A stretch of 64,000 nucleotides of DNA. It comes from Cytophagales bacterium (GTDB lineage: Bacteria > Bacteroidota > Bacteroidia > Cytophagales > Microscillaceae). The notes under the pieces are model-generated. The model was given only the letters and a program-made list of their open reading frames with translations, was not told where the DNA came from and ran no database searches. The stretch is from contig JAAFJG010000012.1 in assembly GCA_013298075.1 (NCBI GenBank), positions 1 through 64,000 of the forward strand, in the 5' to 3' direction. Within the stretch, counting starts at the first letter, position 1. Every line of letters starts with the position of its first letter. Positions 26,104 through 34,277 of the stretch are shown piece by piece. Both the position numbers and the translations under genes were made by a program.

Positions 26104-26218
26104 GATGTTGTCCCTAATTCGTTGCAATTTTTTTATTTTGGAACATTTGCTACATTACAGACGTTGTATGCAACGTCTGTACAACGATATACTTTTTCAA
26201 CGAATTTGGGACACTACC
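26104..26218. mobile_element. Miniature transposon-like element M1, copy 1
   Basis: A 115-base element with inverted ends: GATGTTGTCCCTAATTCGTT on the left and the related CAACGAATTTGGGACACTAC on the right, with an inner perfect palindrome ACAGACGTTG/CAACGTCTGT. A second copy with the same ends lies at 43270-43388. It is too short for a transposase and is best seen as a MITE mobilised by an insertion sequence elsewhere. Confidence 0.6.
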
Positions 26219-26346
26219 AAAAAATTTGCATTTTAAATGAATTGATTATAAAATTTACAAATTTTATAAAAAAAATAATCAATTAGAATAATATCAGTCT
26301 AATATTTGATACTTTTGCTATCAAAATGATAGACTATCCCAATTAT

Positions 26347-28617
26347 ATGAAAAAAATAATTATATTATGTTTTTTGTCCTATGTTTTGATTTCAAATATA
26401 AATGCCCAAAACAAAAAAAACTTAGATAGTCTGATGCGTATTTATAAAACCGCTAAACATGACACAACGAAAATTTTAGCTTTGAAAGACATCGCCTCTG
26501 AATATCGTAATAGCAAACCTGATACTTGCATTGCCTTAGTAGAAAAATCCCTGCAAATAAGTGAAAAAATAAACTTTGAAAAGGGGAAAGCATGGGCTTG
26601 GAATATAATGGGTATAGTCTATGTGGATAAAGGCAAGTACCCTGATGCTTTGTCTTATTATCAAAAAGCACTGCCTATATTCGAAAAAGTACAAGACAAA
26701 AAAGGCATAGCATCGACTTTGAATAACATAGGGAGTATTTACTACAAGCAAGGCAATTATCCCTCAGCATTAGAATACTACCAAAAAAGCATGAAAATAC
26801 AAGAAGTAATGGGTAATAAACGAGGCATCGCATCTAATTTGAGTAACATCGGAAATATTTACACCAATCAGGGTGATTATCTCTCAGCATTAGAATACTA
26901 CCAAAAAAGTCTCAAAATACGAGAAGCAATAGGTGACAAAAGAGGTACAACGGTGACCTTGAACAATATAGGGGTTGTTTACGAAACGCAAGGCAATTAT
27001 CTTTTATCATTGGAATACCACCAAAAAAGTCTCAAAATAAAAGAAACAATAGGTGATAAACAAGGAATAGCAGCAAGTTTGAATAACATTGGGAATATTT
27101 ATAATAATCAAAAAAACTACCCGTTAGCATTGGAATATCAACAAAAAAGCCTCAAAATACAAGAAGAAATAGACGATAAATTAGGCATGACTTACTCTTT
27201 TAGTGGAATAGGAGTAATCTACCAAAAACAAAAAGACTATGATAAGAGTATCGAGTATTCCCAAAAAAGTCTCCAAGTTGCGAAACAAATCAAGGCATTG
27301 TTAGAAATAAAAGAGGTCAGCAAAATACTTTTTGAAACCTATAAACTCAAAGGTGACTATGTAAAAGCACTCGAATACCTCGAACTATACAAAAATACCA
27401 ATGACAGTCTTTTCAATGCGGAAAAGTCAAAAGTTATTGCCAATCTTGAATCAACAGCAAAATTAGAACGAAAAGAAAAAGAAATTATGTTATTGAACAA
27501 AAACCAAGAAATTTTAGAAAAAGATAATGGACTCCAAAAATCAGAAAAAGAAAGAGAGCGCAATGAAAGACTTGCTATTGAAAAACAAAAAGAAGCCAAC
27601 GAATTCATCGCCTTAGCCCAACAAGAAAAAGATAAACGCAAACAAGACAGCCTTTATCACATCGCCCAACAAAAACAACTCGAAGCAGACAAGTTTTGGG
27701 CAGAAAGCAAAGCTCAAAAAATCCAAATCCAACAAGCAAAACAAGCAAAAGAGGCTCAAAAACACATTTTGTATGTCGTTTTAGCAGGTTTGGTGGTTGC
27801 TTTGATACTCGCCTACCTTGCCTACCGAAGTAGGCAGGCCGAGAAATATGCCAAAGAAACAATGGCAGAGCAGAAGCAGGAAATACAACAAATGAATGAA
27901 GAACTAACAATACAAACCGAACATCTGGAGGAAGCAAATAACACTAAAAATAAACTTTTTTCTATCTTAGGACACGATTTGCGAAGCCCCATAGGTTCAT
28001 TGGAGAGTATTTTAAATTTGATGAATATAGGATTAGTTACCCAAGAAGAGTTCGAAGTATTTGTTCCCCGACTTCATAGGAATGTTAAAAATATGCAAAG
28101 TACTTTAGAAAACCTTTTGCAATGGTCTATCACTCAAATGGAAGGTATCAATGCCAATCCTGTATCTATATCAGTACAAGAGATGGCTGAAGAACAAGTA
28201 CAATTATTTGGAGAGGTAGGTAAGGCAAAAAATATACAAATAGTGGCAGAAATACCCGAAAGTACGATTGTTTGGGCAGATGTGAACCATCTACGTTTGG
28301 TATTGCGTAATTTAGTAAACAATGCACTTAAGTTTACACGTGAAAACGGTAAAATAAAAATAGTAGCCCAATCAACCCTTAAAACTGTAACAATTAGTGT
28401 AGAAGACAACGGCGTGGGTATGTCAAATCAGCAGTTAGGAAAGATATTTCAGAAAAATCAAAGTTTTACTACGTATGGTACAGGTGGCGAAAAAGGTACA
28501 GGTTTAGGCTTACAACTCTGCCAAGAAATAGTGAAAGAAAACAAAGGAGAGATTTGGGCAACAAGTGAAAAAGACAAAGGAAGTATCTTTTCATTTCGTT
28601 TACCTACGCAAATGTAG
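26347..28617 (+). CDS. Secreted-leader TPR sensor histidine kinase
   Basis: A kinase of about 756 residues. It has an N-terminal signal sequence ending ISNINAQ, seven or so TPR units of about 40 residues (GIASTLNNIGSIYYKQGNYPSALEYYQKS type), a long charged coiled coil, one membrane segment (HILYVVLAGLVVALILAYLAY), and a kinase core. The core has a HisKA-like LFSILGHDLRSPIGSL, an N-box LVNNALKFT and ATP boxes DNGVGM and GTGLGL. This is a Bacteroidota architecture in which periplasmic TPRs sense a partner. The longer frame starts at 26326, but the ATG at 26347 gives a clean signal peptide and sits better behind the promoter box TACTTTTG near 26310. No response regulator is adjacent. Confidence 0.85.
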   Translation: MKKIIILCFLSYVLISNINAQNKKNLDSLMRIYKTAKHDTTKILALKDIASEYRNSKPDTCIALVEKSLQISEKINFEKGKAWAWNIMGIVYVDKGKYPDALSYYQKALPIFEKVQDKKGIASTLNNIGSIYYKQGNYPSALEYYQKSMKIQEVMGNKRGIASNLSNIGNIYTNQGDYLSALEYYQKSLKIREAIGDKRGTTVTLNNIGVVYETQGNYLLSLEYHQKSLKIKETIGDKQGIAASLNNIGNIYNNQKNYPLALEYQQKSLKIQEEIDDKLGMTYSFSGIGVIYQKQKDYDKSIEYSQKSLQVAKQIKALLEIKEVSKILFETYKLKGDYVKALEYLELYKNTNDSLFNAEKSKVIANLESTAKLERKEKEIMLLNKNQEILEKDNGLQKSEKERERNERLAIEKQKEANEFIALAQQEKDKRKQDSLYHIAQQKQLEADKFWAESKAQKIQIQQAKQAKEAQKHILYVVLAGLVVALILAYLAYRSRQAEKYAKETMAEQKQEIQQMNEELTIQTEHLEEANNTKNKLFSILGHDLRSPIGSLESILNLMNIGLVTQEEFEVFVPRLHRNVKNMQSTLENLLQWSITQMEGINANPVSISVQEMAEEQVQLFGEVGKAKNIQIVAEIPESTIVWADVNHLRLVLRNLVNNALKFTRENGKIKIVAQSTLKTVTISVEDNGVGMSNQQLGKIFQKNQSFTTYGTGGEKGTGLGLQLCQEIVKENKGEIWATSEKDKGSIFSFRLPTQM

Positions 28618-28684
28618 AGGTCTTAATTTTGTGAAATATACAAAAAAATGTAGTAAAATATTTTGTGAAATGCTTAAAAATTTG

Positions 28685-28692
28685 TAAATTTG
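28685..28692 (+). promoter_or_regulatory. -7 promoter element of nuclease-like trio copy 1
   Basis: TAAATTTG, 23 bases before the ATG at 28715. The same box with the same leader recurs at 29502-29509 and 30315-30322 before copies 2 and 3, so each gene has its own promoter, with an ATTTTGTGAAAT-like upstream segment also repeated. Confidence 0.65.
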
Positions 28693-28714
28693 AAACAAAA
28701 TAAAATATAAAAAT

Positions 28715-29362
28715 ATGAAACCTTTTGAAAAGTGGAAAACAGAAGAAGTAGAGCGTACTTTTAATGTGAAGTTTTTGCGCAGTATGCCCTTGATGAAAGA
28801 TTGGATACAATTTCAGCAAGACCTTACGCCCAGAGAAGAAGAACAAGCCGATTTTTGTCGGGAAAGACTACGAGATTATATAGATTTTTGGAATGAAGAA
28901 GATATGAAAATGTTTTTCATATCTCCTATTTTACAAATAATTGATTTTTATGTATTTGAAAAGTACAGAATATTCATGGAAGCGACTTTGGAAGCTAATA
29001 TTTTAGATGTTCAAAATAATCCGTGTGTTTTACGAGGAAGAGTGGAAATGGTAATAGCTACAGGCAAACAAGACCCACAAACACCTTTCTTTTTCTTGAA
29101 TGAATATAAGGCTCAAAGGAAAATCATCGCAGATCCCAAAGGGCAACTTTTAATTGCTATGCTTACCGCACAAGCAAAAAACAATGGTATGAATTTACCT
29201 ATTTATGGGTTATATAACATTGGGCAACTTTGGTTTTTTGTTATCGTGGCGGGCAAGGAATATACTACCAGCAAAGCCTTTGATGCTACTGATAAAAATG
29301 ACCTCAAACAAATTATCAATATGTTGCAATACGTAAAAGCACATATTGAACGAAATATTTGA
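28715..29362 (+). CDS. Small PD-(D/E)XK-like protein, trio copy 1
   Basis: A 215-residue protein of the same family as the genes at 9246 and 11819. It has FWNEEDMKMFFISPILQIIDFY (about residues 58-79; E61/E62), GRVEMVIATG with E111, FFFLNEYKAQ with E130-x-K132, then DPKGQLLIAMLTAQ and a conserved tail ending QYVKAHIERNI. The C-terminal 110 residues are nearly identical among the three tandem copies; residues about 14-60 are variable. The first metal-binding position is glutamate, not aspartate, so catalytic competence is uncertain. Function unknown. Its own promoter precedes it and a hairpin follows it. Confidence 0.6.
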   Translation: MKPFEKWKTEEVERTFNVKFLRSMPLMKDWIQFQQDLTPREEEQADFCRERLRDYIDFWNEEDMKMFFISPILQIIDFYVFEKYRIFMEATLEANILDVQNNPCVLRGRVEMVIATGKQDPQTPFFFLNEYKAQRKIIADPKGQLLIAMLTAQAKNNGMNLPIYGLYNIGQLWFFVIVAGKEYTTSKAFDATDKNDLKQIINMLQYVKAHIERNI

Positions 29363-29380
29363 AAATTTTAGATAAAAAAA

Positions 29381-29420
29381 TAGAATTTTTGAGTATCTAA
29401 AAAATACTCAAAAAATTCTA
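29381..29420 (+). terminator. Hairpin after nuclease-like trio copy 1
   Basis: TAGAATTTTTGAGTAT at 29381-29396 pairs with its near-perfect complement at 29404-29420. Related hairpins follow copies 2 (30197-30233) and 3 (31010-31048). The element is part of the duplicated unit and probably acts as terminator of each gene. Confidence 0.6.
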
Positions 29421-29530
29421 ACCAAAAAATATTTTTGTCTTTCTCAATCTTTAAGCGTAATTTTTTTAATAAGATATTTTGTGAAATGCTTAAAAATTTG
29501 TAAATTTGCAACAAAATAAAATATAAAAAT

Positions 29531-30178
29531 ATGAAACCTTTTGAAAAGTGGAAAACAGAAGAAGTAGAGCGTACTTTTGGGATTAAATATTTAGAAAATA
29601 TGCCTTTGATGCAAAATTGGCTGCAATTCCAACAAGATTTAACGCCTGAAGAGGAAAATATTTCTGAAAAATTACGATTATTTTTACAAAGACTCGCTAA
29701 CTTTTGGAATGAAGAAGATATAAAAGTATTTTTTATCATCCCTATTTTACAAATTGTAGATTTCTACGAATTTGATAAATATCGTACCTTCATGGAAGCA
29801 ACTATAGAGGCTAATCTTACAGATGCTCAAAATAATCCTTGTACACTTCGAGGCAGAGTTGAGATGGTAGTTGCTACGGGCAAACAAGACCCACAAACAC
29901 CCTTCTTCTTTCTAAATGAATATAAAGCACAACGAAAAGTGGTAACAGACCCACAAGGGCAGTTATTAATTGCTATGCTTGCTGCACAGGCAAAAAACAA
30001 CGGTATGAATTTGCCTATTTATGGCTTGTATAACATTGGACAAATTTGGTTCTTTGTTATTTTGGCTGGTAAGGAATATACTACCAGCAAAGCATTTGAT
30101 GCTACGGACAAAAATAATCTCAAACAAATTATCAATATGTTGCAATACGTAAAAGCACATATTGAAAGAAATATTTGA
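29531..30178 (+). CDS. Small PD-(D/E)XK-like protein, trio copy 2
   Basis: A 215-residue paralogue lying exactly one unit (816 bases) downstream of copy 1. It shares MKPFEKWKTEEVERTFG and the whole C-terminal half with the neighbours, including GRVEMVVATG, FFFLNEYKAQRK and DPQGQLLIAMLAAQ. It differs in residues about 18-60 (for example KYLENMPLMQNWLQFQ). The residues corresponding to E111, E130 and K132 are conserved. It has its own TAAATTTG promoter at 29502-29509 and a trailing hairpin at 30197-30233. The role is unknown; a nuclease or recognition role is inferred from the fold pattern. Confidence 0.6.
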   Translation: MKPFEKWKTEEVERTFGIKYLENMPLMQNWLQFQQDLTPEEENISEKLRLFLQRLANFWNEEDIKVFFIIPILQIVDFYEFDKYRTFMEATIEANLTDAQNNPCTLRGRVEMVVATGKQDPQTPFFFLNEYKAQRKVVTDPQGQLLIAMLAAQAKNNGMNLPIYGLYNIGQIWFFVILAGKEYTTSKAFDATDKNNLKQIINMLQYVKAHIERNI

Positions 30179-30344
30179 AAAGTATTAGATAAAAAATAGA
30201 ATTTTGAGTATCTAACAATACTCAAAAATTCTAATCAAAAAATATTTTTCTTTTTCTCAATTTTTAAGCGTAATTTTTTTTAATACAATATTTTGTGAAA
30301 TCCTTAAAAATTTGTAAATTTGCAACAAAATAAAATATAAAAAT

Positions 30345-30992
30345 ATGAAACCTTTTGAAAAGTGGGAAACCGATGAAGTGGAAAGAGTTTTTGGTATTGA
30401 CTCTGTCAAAAATATGCCTTTAATGTTGGATTGGCTTCAATTTTCGCAACCTCTCACACCCAAAGAAGAAGAAAAAGCGGAAGAATTACGCCTTTTTTTG
30501 GAAGAATTTGCGTCTTCTTGGAACGAAGAAGATATGAAAGTATTTTTTATAGTGCCTACTTTGCAAATAGTCAATTTTTATGCACATAAAAAATATCGCA
30601 CTTTTATGGAAGCTACCTTAGAAGCAAATCTTACAGACGCACAAGGCAACCCATGTACCTTGCGAGGAAGAGTGGAAATGGTGGTAGCCACAGGTAAGCA
30701 ACGTCCTCAAACACCTTTTTTCTTTTTGAATGAATATAAGGCACAACGTAAAGTAGTAACAGACCCAGAAGGACAAGTATTGATAGCAATGCTTGCCGCA
30801 CAAGCCAAAAATAATGGTATGAATTTACCTATTTATGGATTGTATAATATTGGACAATTCTGGTTTTTTGTTATCTTGGCAGGAAAGGAATATACTACCA
30901 GCAAAGCATTTGATGCTACTGACAAAAATGACCTCAAGCAAATTATCAATATGTTACAATACGTAAAAATACATATTGAAAGAAATATTTAA
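30345..30992 (+). CDS. Small PD-(D/E)XK-like protein, trio copy 3
   Basis: A 215-residue paralogue 814 bases after copy 2. The N-terminal MKPFEKWETDEVERVFG and variable segment (DSVKNMPLMLDWLQFSQPLTP) differ from copies 1 and 2, while LRGRVEMVVATG, FFFLNEYKAQRK, DPEGQVLIAMLAAQ and the tail are shared. The codon choice inside the shared blocks also differs from the other copies, so the amino-acid conservation reflects selection and not only recent conversion. It has its own promoter box at 30315-30322. A hairpin and then the mtaB promoter follow. Confidence 0.6.
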   Translation: MKPFEKWETDEVERVFGIDSVKNMPLMLDWLQFSQPLTPKEEEKAEELRLFLEEFASSWNEEDMKVFFIVPTLQIVNFYAHKKYRTFMEATLEANLTDAQGNPCTLRGRVEMVVATGKQRPQTPFFFLNEYKAQRKVVTDPEGQVLIAMLAAQAKNNGMNLPIYGLYNIGQFWFFVILAGKEYTTSKAFDATDKNDLKQIINMLQYVKIHIERNI

Positions 30993-31116
30993 AAGTCTTA
31001 AATAAAAAATAGAATTTTTGAGTATCTAAAAAATACTCAAAAATTCTAACTAAAAAAATATTTTTGTTTTTCTCAATTTTTAAGCATAATTTTGCACTTT
31101 AAAATCAATAAAAAAG

Positions 31117-32514
31117 ATGAAAAAAGTTGCATTTTATACATTAGGTTGTAAACTAAATTATTCAGAAACTTCTACCATTGCTCGCCAATTTACTGAAAAG
31201 GGATTTCAAAAAGTAGATTTTTATGATAATCCTGATATTTTTATTATCAATACTTGTTCTGTTACCGAAAATGCAGACAAGAAATGCAAAAAATTAGTCA
31301 AAGAAGCCCAAAAAATATCTCCCAATGCGTACATTGCGATAATGGGTTGTTATGCCCAACTCAAACCACAAGAAATTGCGAATATTGAAGGAGTTGATGC
31401 GGTGTTGGGGGCAGCAGAAAAATTTCGATTATTTGATTTAATTCCTACTTTTGAGAAAAAAATAAATACAAAAAATAATCAAAAAAACGATACAAATCTT
31501 GCTAATCAAGACGATAATGAAACTTCTTGCACTGATATTGCGCAAGCAAAAATATTTGTAGGCAATGTAAATGAAGCCAAAATTTTTCATTCTTCTTATT
31601 CTTATGGCGATAGAACTCGGACTTTTTTGAAAGTGCAAGATGGTTGTGATTATAGTTGTACTTTTTGCACCATTCCACAAGCACGCGGAGAAAGTAGAAG
31701 TGATAGCATCGAAAATGTAATCGAAAAAGCAAAAGAAATTGCAGCAACAGACGTAAAAGAAATTGTTTTAACAGGCGTAAATACAGGTGATTTTGGTTTA
31801 CAAAACGGAAAAAGAGTAGAAAAATTTGTCGATTTAGTCAAAGCATTAGATACATTAGAAAACATCGAAAGAATTAGAATTTCATCTATCGAACCCAATC
31901 TTTTAACCGATGAAATCATCGAATTTACGTTAAAAAATTCACGTTTATTCGTTCCTCATTTTCATATTCCTTTGCAATCTGGCTCAAATAAAATCTTAAA
32001 ATTGATGAAAAGACGTTATTTGCGTGAATTATATGCAGATAGAGTAGCAAAAATTAAAGCAATTCGCCCAGATTGTTGTATTGGAGTTGATGTGATTGTA
32101 GGTTTTCCTGATGAAACTCAAGAGGATTTTTTAGAAACATATCAATTTTTGAATGATTTAGATATTTCATATTTGCACGTTTTTACGTATTCAGAGCGAG
32201 CAAACACAGAAGCTATCAAAATAAAAACAGTCGTTCCTGCTCATATACGCAATGAAAGGTCAAAAATGTTGCATATTCTTTCAGACAAAAAAAGGCGTTA
32301 TTTTTATGAACAAAATATTGGTTCTGTGCGAAATGTTTTGTTTGAAAATGACATAGAAAATGGTCAAATGGAAGGTTTTACAGAAAATTATATTCGCGTC
32401 ATTGCTAAATATGATGCGGTTTTGGTGAATGAAATCAAAACTTTACAACTTTCAAAAATCAATGAAAATATGTTGATGGAAGTAGAAGAATGTGAAGAAA
32501 TTTTGATGCATTAA
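31117..32514 (+). CDS. mtaB: tRNA-t6A37 methylthiotransferase MtaB
   Basis: A 465-residue radical-SAM enzyme that adds a methylthio group to t6A at position 37 of ANN-decoding tRNAs. The N-terminal UPF0004 domain carries three spaced cysteines (LGCKLNYSE, NTCSVTENADKKCKK and MGCYAQ) for one iron-sulphur cluster. The radical-SAM CxxxCxxC motif is CDYSCTFCTIPQARG near residues 181-195. A C-terminal TRAM domain follows. The sequence around CTIPQARGESRS is typical of MtaB and not of MiaB. Its promoter is TAATTTTG at 31087-31094 with a duplicated copy upstream at 26 kb. A strong hairpin follows the stop. Confidence 0.93.
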   Translation: MKKVAFYTLGCKLNYSETSTIARQFTEKGFQKVDFYDNPDIFIINTCSVTENADKKCKKLVKEAQKISPNAYIAIMGCYAQLKPQEIANIEGVDAVLGAAEKFRLFDLIPTFEKKINTKNNQKNDTNLANQDDNETSCTDIAQAKIFVGNVNEAKIFHSSYSYGDRTRTFLKVQDGCDYSCTFCTIPQARGESRSDSIENVIEKAKEIAATDVKEIVLTGVNTGDFGLQNGKRVEKFVDLVKALDTLENIERIRISSIEPNLLTDEIIEFTLKNSRLFVPHFHIPLQSGSNKILKLMKRRYLRELYADRVAKIKAIRPDCCIGVDVIVGFPDETQEDFLETYQFLNDLDISYLHVFTYSERANTEAIKIKTVVPAHIRNERSKMLHILSDKKRRYFYEQNIGSVRNVLFENDIENGQMEGFTENYIRVIAKYDAVLVNEIKTLQLSKINENMLMEVEECEEILMH

Positions 32515-32532
32515 TTTTATTTTAACAAAGGT

Positions 32533-32590
32533 AAATAACAATCAATTTTTATTTTTATCTATCAAAAAACGAAAATTGATTGTTATTTTT
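32533..32590 (+). terminator. Intrinsic terminator after mtaB
   Basis: AAATAACAATCAATTTT (32533-32549) pairs with its complement at 32572-32588 over a 22-base loop, followed by T-rich sequence. It lies 18 bases after the mtaB stop and overlaps the apparent upstream start of the next frame, which supports choosing a later start there. Confidence 0.7.
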
Positions 32591-32621
32591 TATTCTATTT
32601 TTTCTTATTTTATTGCTGATT

Positions 32622-33665
32622 ATGTATAAATTTTATATTTTTATCAATTTATTTTTTTTGATTTTTTCTTTTACAAATGCGCAAGAAAAACAAAAATTAG
32701 CTTTCAAAATTGATTCTTTGATTGCGACCAAAAATATTAGATTTTTTAATGGCGTGATTATAATTGCCCATAAAAATAAGATTATCTACGAAAAAACACA
32801 AGGTTTTGCTGATATGGAGGCTAAAAAACCACTTAATTTTCAAAATAAATTTATTATTGGCTCAGTCAGTAAGCAAATTACGGCGGTGATTATTTTGCAA
32901 TTAGTAGATAAAAAATGGTTAGATTTACATACGCCTATCAAAAAATATTTACCAAAAATAACAAAATCTTGGGCTGATTCTGTTACGATTCATCATTTGC
33001 TCAATCATACTTCAGGTTTTGTAGATATAGAAAAACCTTTGTCTTTTCCTGTTGGATCGAAGTTTTCTTATTCTAATGTTGCCTACAATTTATTGGGACA
33101 AATTGCTGAAAATGTATCTCAAAAATCTTTTGAAACGTTGATGAATGGTTTATTTAAGCAATGCAAAATGAAAAATTCAACTTCTATCCACACAAAAAAT
33201 AGAGAAAGTTTTGCCAAAGGATACGTTTTAAATCAAAACAACACAATAAAAGAGGAAATTCACGGCTCAGACAATAAAAATATTCCTGCGGCTTTTATGG
33301 TTTCTAATGTAAAAGATTTGTGGTTATGGAACAAAAATTTGCATCAAGGAAAATTATTATCCAAAAAAAGTTATGAATTGATGACAAAAACAAGTTCTGT
33401 TCGTTTGCACCCAATTTTTGGGGAGTTGGATTATGGTTATGGAGTGCAAATGGATAAAAGTGAACAATTATTTGAAATCGGTCATGGTGGATATGCGACA
33501 GGTTTTGCGACAGTTAATTTTTATTATCCTGCTACAAAAACAAGCATTATCATCACGGAAAACATTGATTTTCAAGACGAAACATTCAAAAAAACTTTTT
33601 TCTTTGAAACAGAAATTAGAAAAATTATAAGAGAAAATTTATTGCGTATTGACTTGAAAAAATAA
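32622..33665 (+). CDS. Secreted serine hydrolase (beta-lactamase class C fold)
   Basis: About 347 residues with an N-terminal signal peptide (MYKFYIFINLFFLIFSFTNA). It carries the penicillin-binding/class C signature S81xxK84 in IGSVSKQITAV, Y150-S-N152 in KFSYSNVAYN, and a third motif HGG in EIGHGGYATGF. Such proteins are exported D-Ala-D-Ala-type peptidases or esterases, not necessarily beta-lactamases, and the substrate cannot be assigned. I choose the ATG at 32622 because the earlier frame start at 32580 overlaps the mtaB terminator and gives no clean signal peptide. No partner genes are adjacent. Confidence 0.85.
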   Translation: MYKFYIFINLFFLIFSFTNAQEKQKLAFKIDSLIATKNIRFFNGVIIIAHKNKIIYEKTQGFADMEAKKPLNFQNKFIIGSVSKQITAVIILQLVDKKWLDLHTPIKKYLPKITKSWADSVTIHHLLNHTSGFVDIEKPLSFPVGSKFSYSNVAYNLLGQIAENVSQKSFETLMNGLFKQCKMKNSTSIHTKNRESFAKGYVLNQNNTIKEEIHGSDNKNIPAAFMVSNVKDLWLWNKNLHQGKLLSKKSYELMTKTSSVRLHPIFGELDYGYGVQMDKSEQLFEIGHGGYATGFATVNFYYPATKTSIIITENIDFQDETFKKTFFFETEIRKIIRENLLRIDLKK

Positions 33666-33864
33666 TTTTTTTTTGAACACAAAATTGATTTATCAAATAA
33701 AAATAATATCTTTGCTATTTAGTTACACATTTTTTAAAAAAGTTCTGGGAAGTTATTATTGAACTAATTTTGTCATATATATATATATATGGACAACCAT
33801 TTAGGGACTAAATAAAAAATAATATACCTAAAAAAACTCCCTCACCTTCGGGGAGGGCTGGGGT

Positions 33865-34025
33865 CAGTGTTGTTAAGTTCTAATATTTGTCAGGTAAATT
33901 ATTTTACAAATCAAAATATAATTTGCCAAATCTATAAGATTTTCAAAAAATTATAGATTTTTTACAGAATATTATACAAGTTAATTTCTATTTTATTTGT
34001 TAAAAAAAAGAATTTAACAACACTG
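33865..34025. mobile_element. Miniature transposon-like element M2, left copy
   Basis: 161 bases with near-perfect 17-base inverted ends, CAGTGTTGTTAAGTTCT and AGAATTTAACAACACTG. It is embedded in a GC-rich hairpin repeat (GGGGAGGGCTGGGG and CCCTAACCCTCCCC on either side). A reverse-complement copy lies at 35707-35869 on the other side of the ompA-like gene. It codes for no protein. Confidence 0.75.
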
Positions 34026-34100
34026 ACCCTAACCCTCCCCAGCGGTGAGGGGACTAAAAATGAGTTTTTTGAGTGGGTAATTTATTTTTTAGATGATCCC

Positions 34101-34240
34101 TTATTTTGAAAATATAGAAAAATATCAAAACAAATAAATTTTATATTATTCTCCAAATAAATCTGGAGGCTTCTCAAAAAACAACTTTCAAAAAAACACA
34201 TTTTCTGTACAAATTTCTTAAGAACGAAATAAATTAAAAC
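34101..34240. repeat. Dispersed intergenic repeat, copy 2 (internally deleted)
   Basis: It shares ATTTTGAAAATATAGAAAAA and TTTATATTATTCTCCAAATA plus AATCTGGAGG with the repeats near 15.3 and 63.3 kb, but lacks the GGCTAAAGCC segment between them. Non-coding. Confidence 0.55.
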
Positions 34241-34277
34241 AATTTTATTTATTAGTCCGAAGTTCTGTAAAAGATTT

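Larger units (their letters stand above)
33666..34277. other. Intergenic repeat-rich region between the serine hydrolase and ompA-like genes
   Basis: About 600 bases with no supported gene. It contains an (AT)n run at about 33777-33790, a host hairpin repeat with GGGGAGGGCTGGGG arms, an embedded 161-base inverted-end element (33865-34025), and a second copy of the dispersed repeat at about 34101-34240. The ompA-like gene on the minus strand ends just to its right. Confidence 0.6.

Noticed and set aside
26092-26286. 64-residue open frame starting MKKIDVVPNSL
   Set aside because: Its start is the duplicated mtaB start and its body lies in the inserted miniature element M1, so it is a chance frame.
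26671-27340. DNA-level tandem repeat of about 120 bases inside the TPR kinase gene
   Set aside because: It is the expected trace of repeated TPR units in protein coding sequence, not a satellite or regulatory repeat.
33775-33790. (AT)n run as a phase-variation site
   Set aside because: It is a short run in an intergenic region, not in a promoter or coding sequence, so no switching effect can be supported.
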